Origin: Bathynomus jamesi
Lineage: Eukaryota; Arthropoda; Malacostraca; Isopoda; Cirolanidae
Assembly: GCA_023014485.1 (NCBI GenBank)
Contig: JAJOZX010000880.1
Location: 970,001 to 1,034,000 of the forward strand
DNA length: 64,000 nucleotides
Direction: 5' to 3'
Below are positions 31,944 to 43,425 of the stretch, in pieces. The position numbers and the translations under genes were made by a program. Numbering within the stretch: position 1 is the first letter of the stretch; every line of letters starts with the position of its first letter. The notes below the pieces were generated by a model, which saw only the letters and a program-made list of their open reading frames with translations, was not told the DNA's origin and did no database searches.

Positions 31944-32184
31944 TATATTCATAAATATAACTCAGTAGTGTCATATTATAACATCTATTTAAATATTTAA
32001 AAATTCTATTAATGTATCGATGTATCGAAGTATCGAATTTTTTCGATACATTTAAGAAAATTGACCTTAGCGATACCGATAAATCAATACTTTTGTCAAG
32101 TAGCTAAAGCGATACTGATACCGATACAAAAGTATCGATCGATACGTATCGGCGATACATGTATCTAGATACTGCCCATCACTG

Positions 32185-32610
32185 GGTATAAGTACCATGA
32201 TATTGTTATAAACACCAGCACTTTATGCTTTATCATAATTATTTAATGAAACATACCTCATGTATGTGGAGTCACAGTGTCAAGTGAACAAGACTTGGAA
32301 TGTCAGTTGCAGCCAGCTGGCTATGCTCAACAAACTGATGACTAAAACGTCAACAAACGTTCGCCTTTCGATGTAATTTTTATCAAATATTTAATTTTTC
32401 GTTTGTAAGTTTTGTATTGCCAATAAAAATAAAAAATTATTTATATAGTGGAAATTAACATTAAGCTGTTGTAATAATTTGAACATTTTTATTTTTTTTC
32501 TTACTTTGGCGAATTTTTCATTTGGTTTGAAAACTTGTACTGGTATTTCAACTCTCCCGATGGCACCCCCCCCCTCCTGGCTGTCATCCGGGGTGGACCT
32601 CCCCCCTCGC
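32185..32610. other. No gene seen; possible 3' region of a hAT remnant
   Basis: This is AT-rich sequence with a short C-rich patch at 32562-32610 (CACCCCCCCCCTCCTGG). The minus-strand hAT remnant to the right would extend into this side. No terminus was identified. Confidence 0.35.
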
Positions 32611-32618
32611 ACTCCCCC

Positions 32619-33690
32619 TTAGTACGCCACTGCGTGTCTGTCTTGTGCTTGAGTAGTAGTCTCGTTTACAGGCGGCTGACTCGACTCCAGTTCTTCTTCT
32701 TTTTCAGCAGGCAGCTCAACACCGAAGTTTTTTGAAGGCTTTAATGAAGTTAAAACCATTGTCAATAGCTGTTGCCATGATCTTTCTGTAGTTGATTCCG
32801 GCTTCGCAGTTGATGTCATCCAGCATTTCTGCCACTTTTTCGTAGTCATGCGAACCTCCAAATCTTCGGCAGGCTAAGACAGTAGATTTTCGCGTTAGAT
32901 CTTCGGTATCAATCTGAAATTAAAAAAAAATAAACATTCAATCAATCTTATGAGTCACGTGACATCATGCATTGTTTTTCATAAAATATACGTAATTATT
33001 TGTACTATAAGATTTTAAGCTTTACAAATTGGAACTTGCACCCACTTACTTACCTAATATACTGTTACTCCTAAGAAGCTTCGGTGCTTTGTAGACCATA
33101 TATCAGCAGTAGTACAGATGTACTTCTGGGTTTTCAGGTTGTCCTTAACAGTTGCAAGCAAGCTGTCAGCAGTCGATGATATCATACGGCCTAGGGATCG
33201 GCGAGACATCAGCTTCATAGAGGGACACGAATCTGCAACACAATTAAACGCTTTTTTTCAGCACATTTTTTGTTAGGAAATTGACGCAGCTATAAATTTT
33301 AGAATGACAAATGACATTTTCATTCAATTAATTTTCTCCAAATTAAAATAAAGACTACTTACACTCCATCAAATCCTGGAAACTTTTGTTCAACAATAGA
33401 CAGAGGATGCATTCCATGGACGATGAATGCCAGAAGTTTCTTGTCAAAGATTTCCTGTATAAGCACTGGCTTTTTAGCAGAGCCTGTAGCAATGTAGCAT
33501 CCCCTTTCCAAACGGAATCAAGAGATATTTGACACTTCTTTGCCTTTTTTTTAGCCGAGTCATCAGTGGTCTCAGAAGGCGAGTACTTCCTCTTGGCTTG
33601 TTTGTGAATCTCGTATCTTGTAGGGCACTGGGATGGCACCGTTGGAATAAATAAAACCATATATACACGAGGGTAATTCAATAAGTATCG
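32619..33690 (-). pseudogene. hAT (ZBED-like) transposase remnant with apparent introns
   Basis: Three blocks on the minus strand. 33690-33361: KRKYSPSETTDDSAKKKAKK, then after a frame change KKPVLIQEIFDKKLLAFIVH and MHPLSIVEQKFPGF. 33234-33053: CPSMKLMSRRSLGRMISSTA, then YICTTADIWSTKHRSFLGVT. 32917-32619: DTEDLTRKSTVLACRRFGGS, EKVAEMLDDI and a tail. The junctions carry splice-like signals: GTAAGTAG after 33361, TTGCAG before 33234, GTAAGTAAG after 33053 and ATTTCAG before 32917. The motifs are those of hAT transposases (TTADIWS contains a catalytic-region Asp). A frameshift in the first block and a missing C-terminus point to a decayed, intron-containing hAT copy. Confidence 0.75.
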
Positions 33691-33759
33691 ACACTTTTTA
33701 TTTTCACAATTTTATTTTCACATCTGATAGATTATAAACACATCACTTCTCAACATAGT

Positions 33760-34260
33760 CTCCCTGTTTCTCAATACACTTAGTCTAGCGATCTACAAGC
33801 TTCCTAATGCTATCACAAAAGAATGTTTTTGGCTGTGTGCGTAGCCAGTCATGCACCGCCTCCTTCAGGTCATCATCGCCTTGGAATCGCTGACCTCTCA
33901 AAGCGTCTTTTAGTGGTCCAAACAGTAAAAATCCGAAGGTGCCAGGTCTGGACTGTAGGCTGGATGGTCGAGAATTTTAAATTTAAGTTGTTGAAGGCAT
34001 TTTCTAGTCTGTGCTGCGGTATGAGGGGGCGCATTGTCGTGTAACAGAATAACACCTTCCGATAATCTCCCTCTCCGTTTTTGTGCGAATTGCTTGCTTT
34101 AACTCATTCCGAAGCATGTCAGATTGTCAGAATACGATGCACTTGTTACTGTAGTTCCACACTCTAGATAATGTTCAAGGATAGGGCCTCGTGTATCCCA
34201 AAACAGTATTAGCATAACTTTACCTGCTGACATAAGCAAGCAATTCGCACAAAACGGAGA
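33760..34260 (-). pseudogene. Mariner transposase, C-terminal half (left arm)
   Basis: On the minus strand the sequence gives KVMLILFWDTRGPILEHYLE, then after a frame change VILLHDNAPPHTAAQTR (second catalytic Asp, HDN) and SPDLAPSDFYLFGPLKDALR (third). A stop replaces a Trp in the C-terminal helix (VDR-stop-TKC). The N-terminal DNA-binding half and first catalytic Asp are absent. Compared with the right arm it has collected separate mutations. Confidence 0.82.
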
Positions 34261-34266
34261 GGGAGA

Positions 34267-34584
34267 TTGTCGGAAGGTGTTATTCTGTTATACGACAATG
34301 CGCGCCCTCATGCCGCTGCACAGACTAGAAAATGCCTTCAACAACTTAAATTTAAAATTCTCGACCATCCAGCCTACAGTCCAGACCTGGCACCTTCGGA
34401 TTTTTACCTGTTTGGACCACTAAAAGACGCTTTGAGAGGTCAGCGATTCCAAGGCGATGATGACCTGAAGGAGGCGGTGCATGACTGGCTACGCACACAG
34501 CCAGAAACATTCTTTTGTGATGGCATTAGGAAGCTTGTAGATCGTTGGACTAAGTGTATTGAGAAACAGGGAAACTATGTTTGA
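34267..34584 (+). CDS. Mariner transposase C-terminal fragment (right arm)
   Basis: A 105-codon open frame: VILLYDNARPHAAAQTRKCL, SPDLAPSDFYLFGPLKDALR, then VDRWTKCIEKQGNYV. It holds the second (YDN) and third (PSD) catalytic-acid regions of a mariner DD34D-type transposase. It is the inverse duplicate of the left-arm segment, with the Trp intact where the left arm has a stop. Without an N-terminus it has no expected activity. Confidence 0.85.
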   Translation: MSEGVILLYDNARPHAAAQTRKCLQQLKFKILDHPAYSPDLAPSDFYLFGPLKDALRGQRFQGDDDLKEAVHDWLRTQPETFFCDGIRKLVDRWTKCIEKQGNYV

Positions 34585-34664
34585 GAAGTGATGTGTTTAT
34601 AATCTATCAGATGTGAAAATAAAATTGTGAAAATAAAAAGTGCGGGTAATTATTGAATTACCCC

Positions 34665-35559
<895 letters not shown>

Positions 35560-35741
35560 TGTATATATATATATTATATATATCATAAATAAATATATAT
35601 TAGTAATGCCATTTTCTCCAATCAGATATAGGCTAGCAACACAGAATATATTACTCATGTCAATATTTACGAATTCAGCTCACCTTCAGATGCGTCAACA
35701 GATTTGTTGTTCTACTTAATCTTGCAGAGAGAATGTTCTTC

Positions 35742-35993
35742 TTAATTAATATATAAGTGGCAGCGACATTTTATAGATTTTCTATTAAAATCCACTTCAG
35801 TTATTTTAAAGAACCTGCCATCTAAAATGGCTGGCAATTGTTTTATGCTTAAACTAACGATCAGTTTATTGTACTTATTTTCACAATCATTGTTCTGCTT
35901 TAAGTCAGACTCTGACTGCCTACTCGTTGTATTTACAGATGTGTGACCACATTCTTCACGCATTCCATCAATTGGTTCCATTGATGCTGCCAT
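35742..35993 (-). pseudogene. Possible hAT N-terminal fragment (BED-like start)
   Basis: An 83-codon frame MAASMEPIDGMREECGHTSV ending in RFFKITEVDFNRKSIKCRCH. The end resembles the first strand of a BED finger in the element at 30629-31072 (KYFKIANFDE...SCLCLL), including the two cysteines. The finger's histidines are not present in frame. It may be the first exon of another decayed hAT copy. A host origin cannot be excluded. Confidence 0.45.
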
Positions 35994-36428
35994 CTTTTCG
36001 TTACTACAAGTACACTTCCCAATTATAACCTATTACTGTGTGACAGGTCAAAAAAGCACTTTTTCAGTCCGGTGGTTTAAAAAATCAACGGTGTACGTAG
36101 TAATGCGTACAACTATTAAAATCTTACACTAGATCACAGTGGGAGCAGTAGGGTAGTGTCACTGTCAGCACAACTAACCAACCACCTTCGATGTCAAGCT
36201 CATACTGACGCGAGGCACTTGGCATCAAATCATGACTGAGTAGACTGACACTGAGTGACAGCTGTGACGCAACCACAACCCTCACTCCCCTACAAATTGG
36301 GGTATATGGGTGGAGCTAAATATGGAAAACTGATATGTGTGGGTAGTTGGGAGGTAACGAAAATGGTTCACTGAGTAGGTAGGTAGTTAATCTAACAATT
36401 ATTAAATTCCTTTTATGTCAATAACTGG
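35994..36428. other. No gene seen
   Basis: This is unassigned sequence. The words ACTGTGTGACA occur at 36031 and again at 36483. Confidence 0.35.
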
Positions 36429-36722
36429 GTGGATGAAACCAATTGGTTGCTCACCAGAGTTATTCTCCACACTAGTTTTTATATACTGTGTGACAAGAGC
36501 GTGCTCGGTAATAGATATACATTACCGATCAACCAACCGAAAAAAACCAAGAGGACGCTGGTGAAAAAAGCCCTCGAAAAAGGAGTACGGAAAGAAGGAA
36601 CGGAGGAACAAGACGGAACGGAGAGAGGGAATAGGCTAAACAACGGAAAAAGATCCCCACCAGCAAGTACGCTCTCAACAATTAAGAAAAGAGAAGAAGG
36701 ACTGTCTAATAACACTCGGTAA
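36429..36722 (+). CDS. Open frame of unknown nature
   Basis: A 97-codon frame: MDETNWLLTRVILHTSFYIL, then a strongly basic, lysine- and glutamate-rich stretch (KKTKRTLVKKALEKGVRKEG, EEQDGTERGNRLNN). It ends at TAA just after a GTAAG-like donor (CGGTAAGTGATC at 36719), so it could be an exon boundary. I recognise no family. The purine-rich composition (AAGAGGA, GGAAAGAAGG) could make the frame open by chance. Confidence 0.25.
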   Translation: MDETNWLLTRVILHTSFYILCDKSVLGNRYTLPINQPKKTKRTLVKKALEKGVRKEGTEEQDGTERGNRLNNGKRSPPASTLSTIKKREEGLSNNTR

Positions 36723-37135
36723 GTGATCAGTTGTGTTTTTTAGCCCAGTTAATTAAGGGACATAAATTAAGCTCGGTCAGACAAATTAGGCCTTCAATCA
36801 ACTCATAGCTTAACAAAGGTGAAGGTAAATTACCCTAACCTAATTTGGTGAGGTATCCTACTGTGGACCTCAATTTACTCTGCCCGCTCTGGACCATTTC
36901 CGGAATCTCTAGGCTGACCCCTACAAGGCTAGGCTTAATCTACTCTATAGTTAGACTGGAGATATTAGGGGTGGGTTAATTGGGGACCAATTCATACAGA
37001 GCATTTTTCACATAAATGAAAATGACTAATCTCAAAGCAGCATAAAAAGGGTCGAGATATAGTATGGCTTCACTTATAAAGACGTCAGAAATAATCATAA
37101 AAAAATGTAGGCCTATATAGAAAATGTATCTTAAT
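36723..37135. other. No gene seen
   Basis: This is unassigned DNA with short GGCTAGGCTTAATCTAC and AGGCCT-type words. No structure is recognised. Confidence 0.35.
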
Positions 37136-37307
37136 TGTAGTCGGTCGGGGAGTTTTCGCTGGGGGAAGGGCTAAGTTAGCGCGGCGGGTAAAGCGACGGG
37201 GGGCGTCGTTCCCCGCGTGTCGGGCCCAGCGAGGGGCGTCCGTCGCAACATCATCTTAGAGGAATCGGCTGCGGCCAGCCGCACGAGATGGAGCAATAAC
37301 AGTTAAG
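37136..37307 (+). pseudogene. 18S rRNA fragment (V7 expansion and following conserved helix)
   Basis: This GC-rich island of about 172 bases sits in AT-rich DNA. The right part, AACATCATCTTAGAGGAATC, then GCCGCACGAGATGGAGCAAT and AACAG, matches the arthropod 18S rRNA region that normally reads AACTTCTTAGAGGGA...CCGCACGAGAT.GAGCAATAACAG. The left part (CGGTCGGGGAGTTTTCGC to GGGGCGTCCGTCGC) fits a GC-rich V7 expansion. The conserved match has several changes, so it is a dead copy. It is flanked by the direct repeat AAATGTATCTTAAT (37122-37135 and 37308-37321). Confidence 0.72.
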
Positions 37308-37449
37308 AAATGTATCTTAATATTAAGATACTTAAAAAAATGTATCTAAGATACTGCCCAAGATACTAAGAAAAAAAGTATCTTAGATACGTATCTTGTA
37401 TCTTAAGATACAAATTGTATCTTGTATCTTAAGATACTGCTCATCTCTG
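37308..37449. mobile_element. hAT-type end with AAGATAC palindromic subterminal words
   Basis: GTATCTTAAGATAC-like words are repeated (37311-37440) and end at AGATACTGCTCATCTCTGC, whose reverse complement GCAGAGATGAGCAGTATCT resembles the CAGTGATGGGCA hAT core. The opposite end was not found; part of it may lie left of the rRNA fragment, where AAATGTATCTTAAT also occurs. Confidence 0.6.
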
Positions 37450-37934
37450 CACATGGTATATGTAATTGTGAGAAGAGAGTTTTTATTATGCCTACAAAAG
37501 GTAAAGGGGAAAGGACAGGACAAGTAAAACTGGTAAATATAGAAGTCATCAAAGAGCTTATGGACAGAATGAGGGGAAAAACTAATACATTTACTCATAT
37601 AAATAAGACCTAATAATTGTCTCCTGAAGGCAAGTGGCAGTATACAGCCTGAAACTTTAGAGGTTGTGCAATTGACGATGACAGTCTTCTGCTTGTGCTT
37701 CTCTCATTTATCATGGTTTTGTGGAGAAGACACCTTTGGGTTGAGATTGCAGTGACAGCTTACAAAAACTGGTTAGGTTAGGTTAGGTTACATTTCGCTG
37801 TTTTTGCAAAATAGAACATCACTACAGTATTTCTTGCATAAAAAATCGTTAGAAAACAAATTTTCTGACAAAAAATGACGATTATGTCTTTAGGTATTTT
37901 TACCAATTACTTTCCTACATAAATACTATGTCAA
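37450..37934. other. No gene seen; short TTAGG array
   Basis: GGTTAGGTTAGGTTAGGTTA at 37771-37790 is a four-unit telomere-like stretch. The rest is unassigned. Confidence 0.5.
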
Positions 37935-38230
37935 GTTCTATTTAAATAATAGAGAGCAATACGTCAAACTAAATAAACATGAATCAGACTTTGAATCAAG
38001 AACACACAGAGTGCCACAGGGTTCAATATTGGGACCCTCCGATTTCTGCGTTATGTCAACTCATATCAAATTAGAAGTTCGATACACAAATGAAGCGACA
38101 CTCCTCGTATCTGATAAGACTTTGGTACTTTACAGGAAAGAACAAATATGGAGCTCATCCATATTTATAATTGGCTGAATGCAAATAAATTATCGTTAAG
38201 TCCATCAAAGACCTTAATATGGTTATAACA
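37935..38230 (+). pseudogene. Non-LTR retrotransposon reverse transcriptase fragment
   Basis: Plus-strand reading gives YLNNREQYVKLNKHESDFES, RVPQGSILGPSDF (RT motif 4, normally GVPQGSILGPLLF) and then, near the position of the catalytic FADD motif, degraded sequence (YTNEATLLVSDK). A later block in another frame, YNWLNANKLSLSPSKT, matches the usual WxxxNxLxLNxxKT thumb-side motif. It is a short CR1/jockey-like fragment with a lost active site. Confidence 0.75.
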
Positions 38231-38264
38231 AATAGAAAACAATATACAGTAAATTGAAATAGGC

Positions 38265-38271
38265 ATATATA

Positions 38272-38321
<50 letters not shown>

Positions 38322-38322
38322 T

Positions 38323-38356
<34 letters not shown>

Positions 38357-38367
38357 ATATATATATA
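38265..38367. repeat. (TA)n microsatellite
   Basis: About 100 bases of interrupted TA repeats abut the mariner end at 38368. Confidence 0.95.
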
Positions 38368-39535
38368 CAGGGTAGCGCAAAGTCAGGAACCATAGGCACA
38401 TTTTATTAAATTAAATAAATGTTCGAAATGGTGGCCTTCCACTTGGAGACACTTTCTGACGCGTTGAATGCATGATGTTTGAACATTCCTTAACACATTG
38501 GTACTGATTTTGGCACACTCAGATGTGATTTTATCCTTTAGAGAACGTATGGTTCTGGGTCGATCAGCATAGACTACCGACTTGAGGTGGCCCCACAAGA
38601 AAAAGTCAAGAGGTGTGAGGTCTGGAGACCTAGGTGGCCATTCGACAGGCCCTCGCCGTACGATCCATTTGCTTGGGGAATGTTTCATCTAAAGAGCTCC
38701 GGACGATGGTTGCGAAATGTGGTGGTGCACCATTCTGCTGAAACTACATCTCCGCCCTTTCTGCCACTGGAATGTCGTACAGTATGGGCATTAGAAATGT
38801 TCGCAGCATATGCAGATATGTTTCACCTGTTACATTGCCGTCAAAAAAGTACGGACCAATTAACCGATTCCCCCAGAGCGCAGCCCACACCATAATTCGT
38901 GGATCGAATTGCACATGGCCTTCCTCCATCCAGTGGGGGTTCTCATTGGCCCAATAGCGTGCATTATGCCTATTGACACGACCGCTGAGGTGAAATATCG
39001 CTTCGTCGCTGAACATGATCCTTCGATGAAGCTGTCGATGTTGTAGAAACCACTGGCAGAACTCTACACGACGGTCTGTGTCGTCACCGTGCAGTTCCTG
39101 AACGAGTTGGACTTTGTAGGGGTGGAAACGATTTGTTGTAAGAATTCGTTGAATGGATCTTCTGGAGACACCCATTTCCTGGGAAAACTTTCTTAAGAAC
39201 TTACGTGGGCTGTTTTCGAGGTGATTGAGTACCGTTAGTGATGTTGTTGCATCGGTTGAATTTTTTGGCCGGCTACTACGCGGCCGATCACGAACACTTC
39301 CCGGTTCTTTGAAGCGAGTGAACAGTTTTCCAACTAATGCCTGAACAACTGGCGGCCTCTCAGGGTGTTTGTCATTAAAATCAGTAGCAACTGATCGGTA
39401 GGTGTTACCACGCCTTGCACACATTAAAACTATCTCCACCCGTTCATCTATTGTCAGTTTCTGTGCCAATAGGTTCAACAACAAATCTGAAAAGAACAAA
39501 ACACATTAAAATGTGCCTGTGGTTCCATACTGATT
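38368..39535 (-). mobile_element. Mariner-like element, right terminus lost
   Basis: The left end after TA is CAGGGTAGCGCAAAGTCAGG followed by AACCATAGGCACATTTTATT. On the right, AAAATGTGCCTGTGGTTCC (39508-39526) is the inverse of that inner block, but the outermost 20 bases are replaced. The transposase is on the minus strand. Confidence 0.85.
38383..39499 (-). pseudogene. Mariner transposase, nearly full length, two lesions
   Basis: From 39499: helix-turn-helix region (KLTIDERVEIVLMCARRGNT, VSRRSIQRILTTNRFHPYKV), then IMFSDEAIFHLSGRVN with the first catalytic Asp, WAALWGNRLIGPYFFDGNVT and ETYLHMLRTFLMP. The frame stops at 38744, just before FQQNGAPPHF, where the expected QDG has become QNG, removing the second catalytic Asp. 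After a frame change, RSPDLTPLDFFLWGHLKSVV supplies the third acid, and the C-terminus runs to 38383. The copy is dead but otherwise shows the full domain order. Confidence 0.88.
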
Positions 39536-39539
39536 CTTA

Positions 39540-40738
39540 GAAAACAAAGGCTTTACTGCTTCACAATGCACTGCTCCGGCTACGCATCCATGCAGGGTAC
39601 AAGCAGTTCACAGCATCATTGTCAAGTACATGGAGGATAAACGTATAGTAAGAAGTCTTCTGTACAAAGTTGATAATGAGTGGAAGGAACAGGGCTTCGA
39701 TTTATCATAATCAAGTGAGAGGTCAAATTCATAATTATATCCTTAGTGGTGTCTCGAGTTTGCACTGCGTACACACCTCTCTTTATAGGTCTGGGCGCAT
39801 GACTAATCAGGAGCAAGATGCACCGCAAGTTCTAATCCCAAATCAATTTTTGCTGCCTCAGGTTCGCCCTACACAAGCTGCGCCAAGAACTCCGAATCTC
39901 CGAATCTATATTTTGAAACATTCCATTTATACGAGCCTGTATATTATCTGCGTAAAAAGTACGGTTAAAAACCCACTTTTAAACCTAACAATTATTCTCT
40001 TATAGTTAAATAATGTTAATAACAGTTAATTTCTCCTCAATGCAAGTTTGAAATACTTGATCATCAAAATTAACAGGAAAACTCTTACAAAGACGTTAGT
40101 TTTTATCTTGGAATAAATTTACATTGAACAAATAATTGAAATTTGGTTCATATTTGCAATAATGTTAAAATTAAAATTCAATTTAGAAATAATAATTTAT
40201 TATTATTTATAAATTAAATTCACATTTGTAATAAGCGATTTATAAAACAAAACCTTTCTTGTGCAACGCATTTAACTTTTTCATACACATATTATTAATT
40301 GTCTGATGAAAGACTTAAAAATAGTCTGTTATCTTCACGACACAGGAAATGCGTCACTATATATCGCAATTCTAAATAAACAAACTTTTCCCGAAGGGAG
40401 CGTATTGCTTGCTTCCGGTACGCACTATACAAAATGCCAAGCCCTAAAGGCGTGGGTCCAATGCGCATGCGCGGGACTCGGGATGTAATAAAATGACGAG
40501 TCGAGCCGCATCCGGCTCCCGGAACGATTCTTTGACTTACACTAAAACCCTATGCTGTTTGCATAAACCGTGTGCCGTCAGACCGGTTCATTTACTCAGA
40601 CTAGTTATCACAGTAAATTATGTAAGCCAGCCTTACACCCCCAAGCAGCGACGCCATCCTTTTGCCTGAGAATTTATAGAGGGCAACCCCGATACTTCAA
40701 GGCCATCGACATCGAACGCCACAACCATTCATCCTAAA

Positions 40739-40740
<2 letters not shown>
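39540..40740. other. Gene-free stretch, nothing recognised
   Basis: About 1.2 kb without a convincing coding frame or repeat. The centre (40030-40290) is very AT-rich. A CG-richer part follows (40440-40530, GCGCATGCGCGG and GAGCCGCATCCGGCTCC). No tRNA fold or terminal repeat was recognised. Confidence 0.4.
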
Positions 40741-40783
<43 letters not shown>

Positions 40784-40786
<3 letters not shown>

Positions 40787-42071
40787 TGATGTAGCGGATG
40801 TCATTTTTTTCACATCCGCGGATGCGGATGCGGATGAGGATGTTTGATTTCAACATCCGCGGATGCGGATGCGGATGTCTACATTTTCGTTATTTTTTAG
40901 GATATATTCGAGATTTGTTGTGTTTAACGTATATAATAAGTTATTATATAGAGAGAGCTGTAGCTATAATGTAGTATAATTGATTAATTGTACAATAATT
41001 GCTGTACTTTTCTCTGAACATATAAAATAATATCAAGCATCTAACTAATATAGAAATCAATTAGTGAATTCGTCTGCAAATAAATTCGTTATATTTTGTT
41101 GAGTTTCAGCCACAATTAGAAACCATAATTGTGTTACCAGGATGCGGGACGTGAACCAACTCAAATGCACCCCACCGACCTCTTTCCCCAACCTCCACCC
41201 TTATAGAAAGAGATCTTTAATTAGCTTGATAACTATTTATATTAAGTTTAAAGTTTTATTAGGCATATTTATAAATGAGTAATTAAAATAAGTAAACTAA
41301 GATGTTCATCGTTTAATGTTCAAACTTAATTATAGGAAGGTTATGCTTAAGGAACATTAATTTTTCTGCCTTTTCTGCTGCCAGTCTGTTTCTCTTTCAT
41401 CATATATTAATCCAGCACTGCTAAATAATCTCTCGCTGGTACGTTTGTTGGAGGACAGGCTAAATGTTTCCTTGCAAGTTTACTCAAGTATGGATAGATA
41501 TTCTGCGTATTTTCCACCAACTAATAGGATTGTCACATGCAGCCAGGCGTTTTTCTTGGTGATAGCTCTCGATCATTTTACTACATCTTTTGACATCGCG
41601 TAGGTCTCGTCATTGCTGCTTGACTCAGAAACTGAGAGACAGATTCTGTGATAGATTTGCTTGTTGAAGGTGTTGGTTCTGTCACTGAAACTTTATTCTT
41701 TTGGGTGTGGCGAAGCGACAGATTCAAGAGATTGAAGCTCTTCAACTGCTTTGCCAAGTGATGATTTAACTCGTTCTAATGTACTAGGTGAAAATAACTT
41801 AGCTTTGTAACGTGGATCTAAGTAGGTTGCAAGAGAGTAACTTCATACAAGAACAGCCTCTCGTCTTGTCGCTTGCATCACTTTTGCGCACAATGAACTA
41901 GTTCTATTAATATAGTAGAATTTGATAATTTCCGCTTATTAATGACGTTTTATCTCAACGGTCCACATCCGCACGACATCCGCAGTCCAAAGTGCGGATG
42001 CGGGTGCGGGTGCGAGAAAATGTGCGGATGTTCCGCGGATGCGGATGCGGATGCGGATGTGACCTACATCA

Positions 42072-42074
<3 letters not shown>
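40784..42074 (-). mobile_element. hAT element with GGATGC subterminal arrays
   Basis: The ends TAGTGATGTAGCGGATGTCA and GACCTACATCACTA are inverted. Each end carries many GCGGATGCGGATG words (40795-40880 and 41990-42060). The flanks are TA repeats, consistent with an ATATATAT duplication but not diagnostic. A minus-strand transposase C-terminus lies inside. Confidence 0.85.
41350..41560 (-). pseudogene. hAT transposase dimerisation-domain fragment
   Basis: Minus-strand reading gives CDNPISWWKIRRISIHT, then in another frame LSSNKRTSERLFSSAGLIYD followed by ERETDWQQKRQKN. These are the NPxxWW and ERLFSSAG motifs of the hAT C-terminal dimerisation domain. A stop and a frameshift lie between them. 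The upstream part of the protein (to about 41900) is too decayed to read. Confidence 0.8.
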
Positions 42075-42117
<43 letters not shown>

Positions 42118-42119
<2 letters not shown>

Positions 42120-42475
42120 GGGTGTCCCGTAAGTCTGGACCCATAGGGATTTATAATATATTTTTTTTATTATGTTATTATTATTATTTTATTATATTAT
42201 TTTTTATTATGATTTTTATTTGTGGGGCCACTTGAAAGCCAAAGTGTACGAGGTCAAACTTCAGAACATTTTCCACCTTAAAGCACGCATTGTGGAGGCG
42301 TGTCAAGAAATTTCTGCGACTGTGATTCAGAAAGTGCTGTCGCAGTGGAGATTGCGTCTTCAACTATGTGTGCGACACAACGGCGGACACTTTGAACAGA
42401 TTATGTAATAAATTTTTGGACTATTTTGTAATTTTATTATTTTTCCCTATGGGTCCAGACTTACGGGACACCCTG
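42118..42475 (+). mobile_element. Mini-mariner, 358 bp, with C-terminal transposase remnant
   Basis: The ends CAGGGTGTCCCGTAAGTCTG and CAGACTTACGGGACACCCTG are perfect inverted repeats and extend further (GACCCATAGGGA). TA flanks both sides. Only the last part of the transposase remains. Confidence 0.93.
42205..42408 (+). pseudogene. Mariner transposase C-terminal tail
   Basis: YDFYLWGHLKAKVYEVKLQN is followed by ARIVEACQEISATVIQKVLS and ends RHNGGHFEQIM-stop. These are the segment after the third catalytic Asp and the C-terminal helix of mariner transposases. Upstream sequence is a T/A-rich filler that replaces the catalytic core. Confidence 0.82.
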
Positions 42476-42600
42476 TACATATATAATAAGCCGGACCGCT
42501 TTATGACAAGAAGCTACCAAAACAGGTAGGCGGGAACGGATCCATCTCGGAGGACCACAAGGCTACAGAACATGGGATACCAAAGGACAACAAACTTAAA

Positions 42601-42910
42601 ATGCACAAGGGGCAATGCAAAACAAAGAACACAAACATTGTCCTGGCAAATATTCAAGGAATAAAACCGAACAATTCACTGAACAAAGTTTCGTACATGA
42701 AAGGTTTTATGAACGAAACAAGGGCGGACATCGCATGCCTCACAGAAACACATCTTAAAGATTGTCAAAGAAACTGCGATAACTGCGAACACTGTATCGA
42801 TAAGAAAGAATTGCATAGCGATGGATTCAACTTACTAAGAGCGGCTAGAACAGCGAGACGTAAAGGTGGCTGTGCTATTTATATACATGAGAGACATATG
42901 GCAGGCTCGT
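42601..42910 (+). pseudogene. Non-LTR endonuclease, first part
   Basis: The frame gives NTNIVLANIQGIKPNNSLNK, then RADIACLTETHLKD and GGCAIYIHE. These match the start of the apurinic-type endonuclease, with the conserved N of NIQG and E of TETHL. It is a nicking enzyme for target-primed reverse transcription. The frame is broken at HERHMA by an insertion and resumes at about 43426. Confidence 0.8.
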
Positions 42911-43425
42911 GCAGAGTCGGGGGTACAGGGGCTTGAGCCCTCCCATTTGCCCCTTCATGCCTCAGAAGTGCCCTTTTTTTAAAAAAAAAAAATTTTTGAA
43001 AAAGTTTATTTAAAACAGAATTTTACTTTTGTTACCTTACTCTTGTCTAATTAACTCATAAAGATTAAATTTGATGGTTTGGAGATTACTTCAAGTGTCT
43101 CATGTAAAACCTGTGCAAAAATGTCAAGTACCTAATAAGGTATTATATACTTCATTTTTTGTCCCGATAAAAATATTTCTGAAATTATTCCACAAATTAT
43201 GTATTTAAATTTCCTAAAACTTTGTCCAAGTTTATTCCCACTAGTATTTTTTGATGATTAACTTTTTTTTTTAAGTTCTTATCAGTTTGAATCTTACTGT
43301 GGTCATTTGAACCTTATTGTGGTCACTTTGTCCCACCCAAGTCTTCACCAACATCAAGGTTACTTATTAAATTTTCAGAATTTGTCAGCGTTCAGCCCCT
43401 GCATCTGAAATGTCCTGTGCGCGGC
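42905..43425. mobile_element. Insertion in the endonuclease, probable hAT-derived MITE
   Basis: About 520 non-coding bases separate endonuclease codons that are otherwise continuous. The termini are imperfectly inverted (GGCTCGTGCAGAGTCGGGG at left, TGCGCGGCCCTG at right) and the interior near both ends reads CAGGGGCTTGAGCCC and CAGCCCCTGCATC. The CAGGGCCGCGCACAG reverse-complement end resembles hAT/ZMYM-type termini. No target duplication could be seen. Confidence 0.55.

Larger units (their letters stand above)
29878..32184 (-). mobile_element. hAT element with GCGATACCGATAC subterminal arrays
   Basis: The ends are CAGTGATGGGCA and TGCCCATCACTG. The flanks GGTAAAAG (left) and GGTATAAG (right) fit an 8-bp duplication with one mismatch. 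Both ends carry many AGCGATACCGATAC-like words (29900-30015 and 32030-32170). Inside are minus-strand pieces of a BED-finger transposase and a nested mariner (31369-31943). The catalytic middle is deleted. Confidence 0.88.

Noticed and set aside
42905..43425. 8-bp target duplication for the insertion in the endonuclease
   Set aside because: Flanks GACATATGG and TGACAGAGA do not match; no duplication can be claimed.
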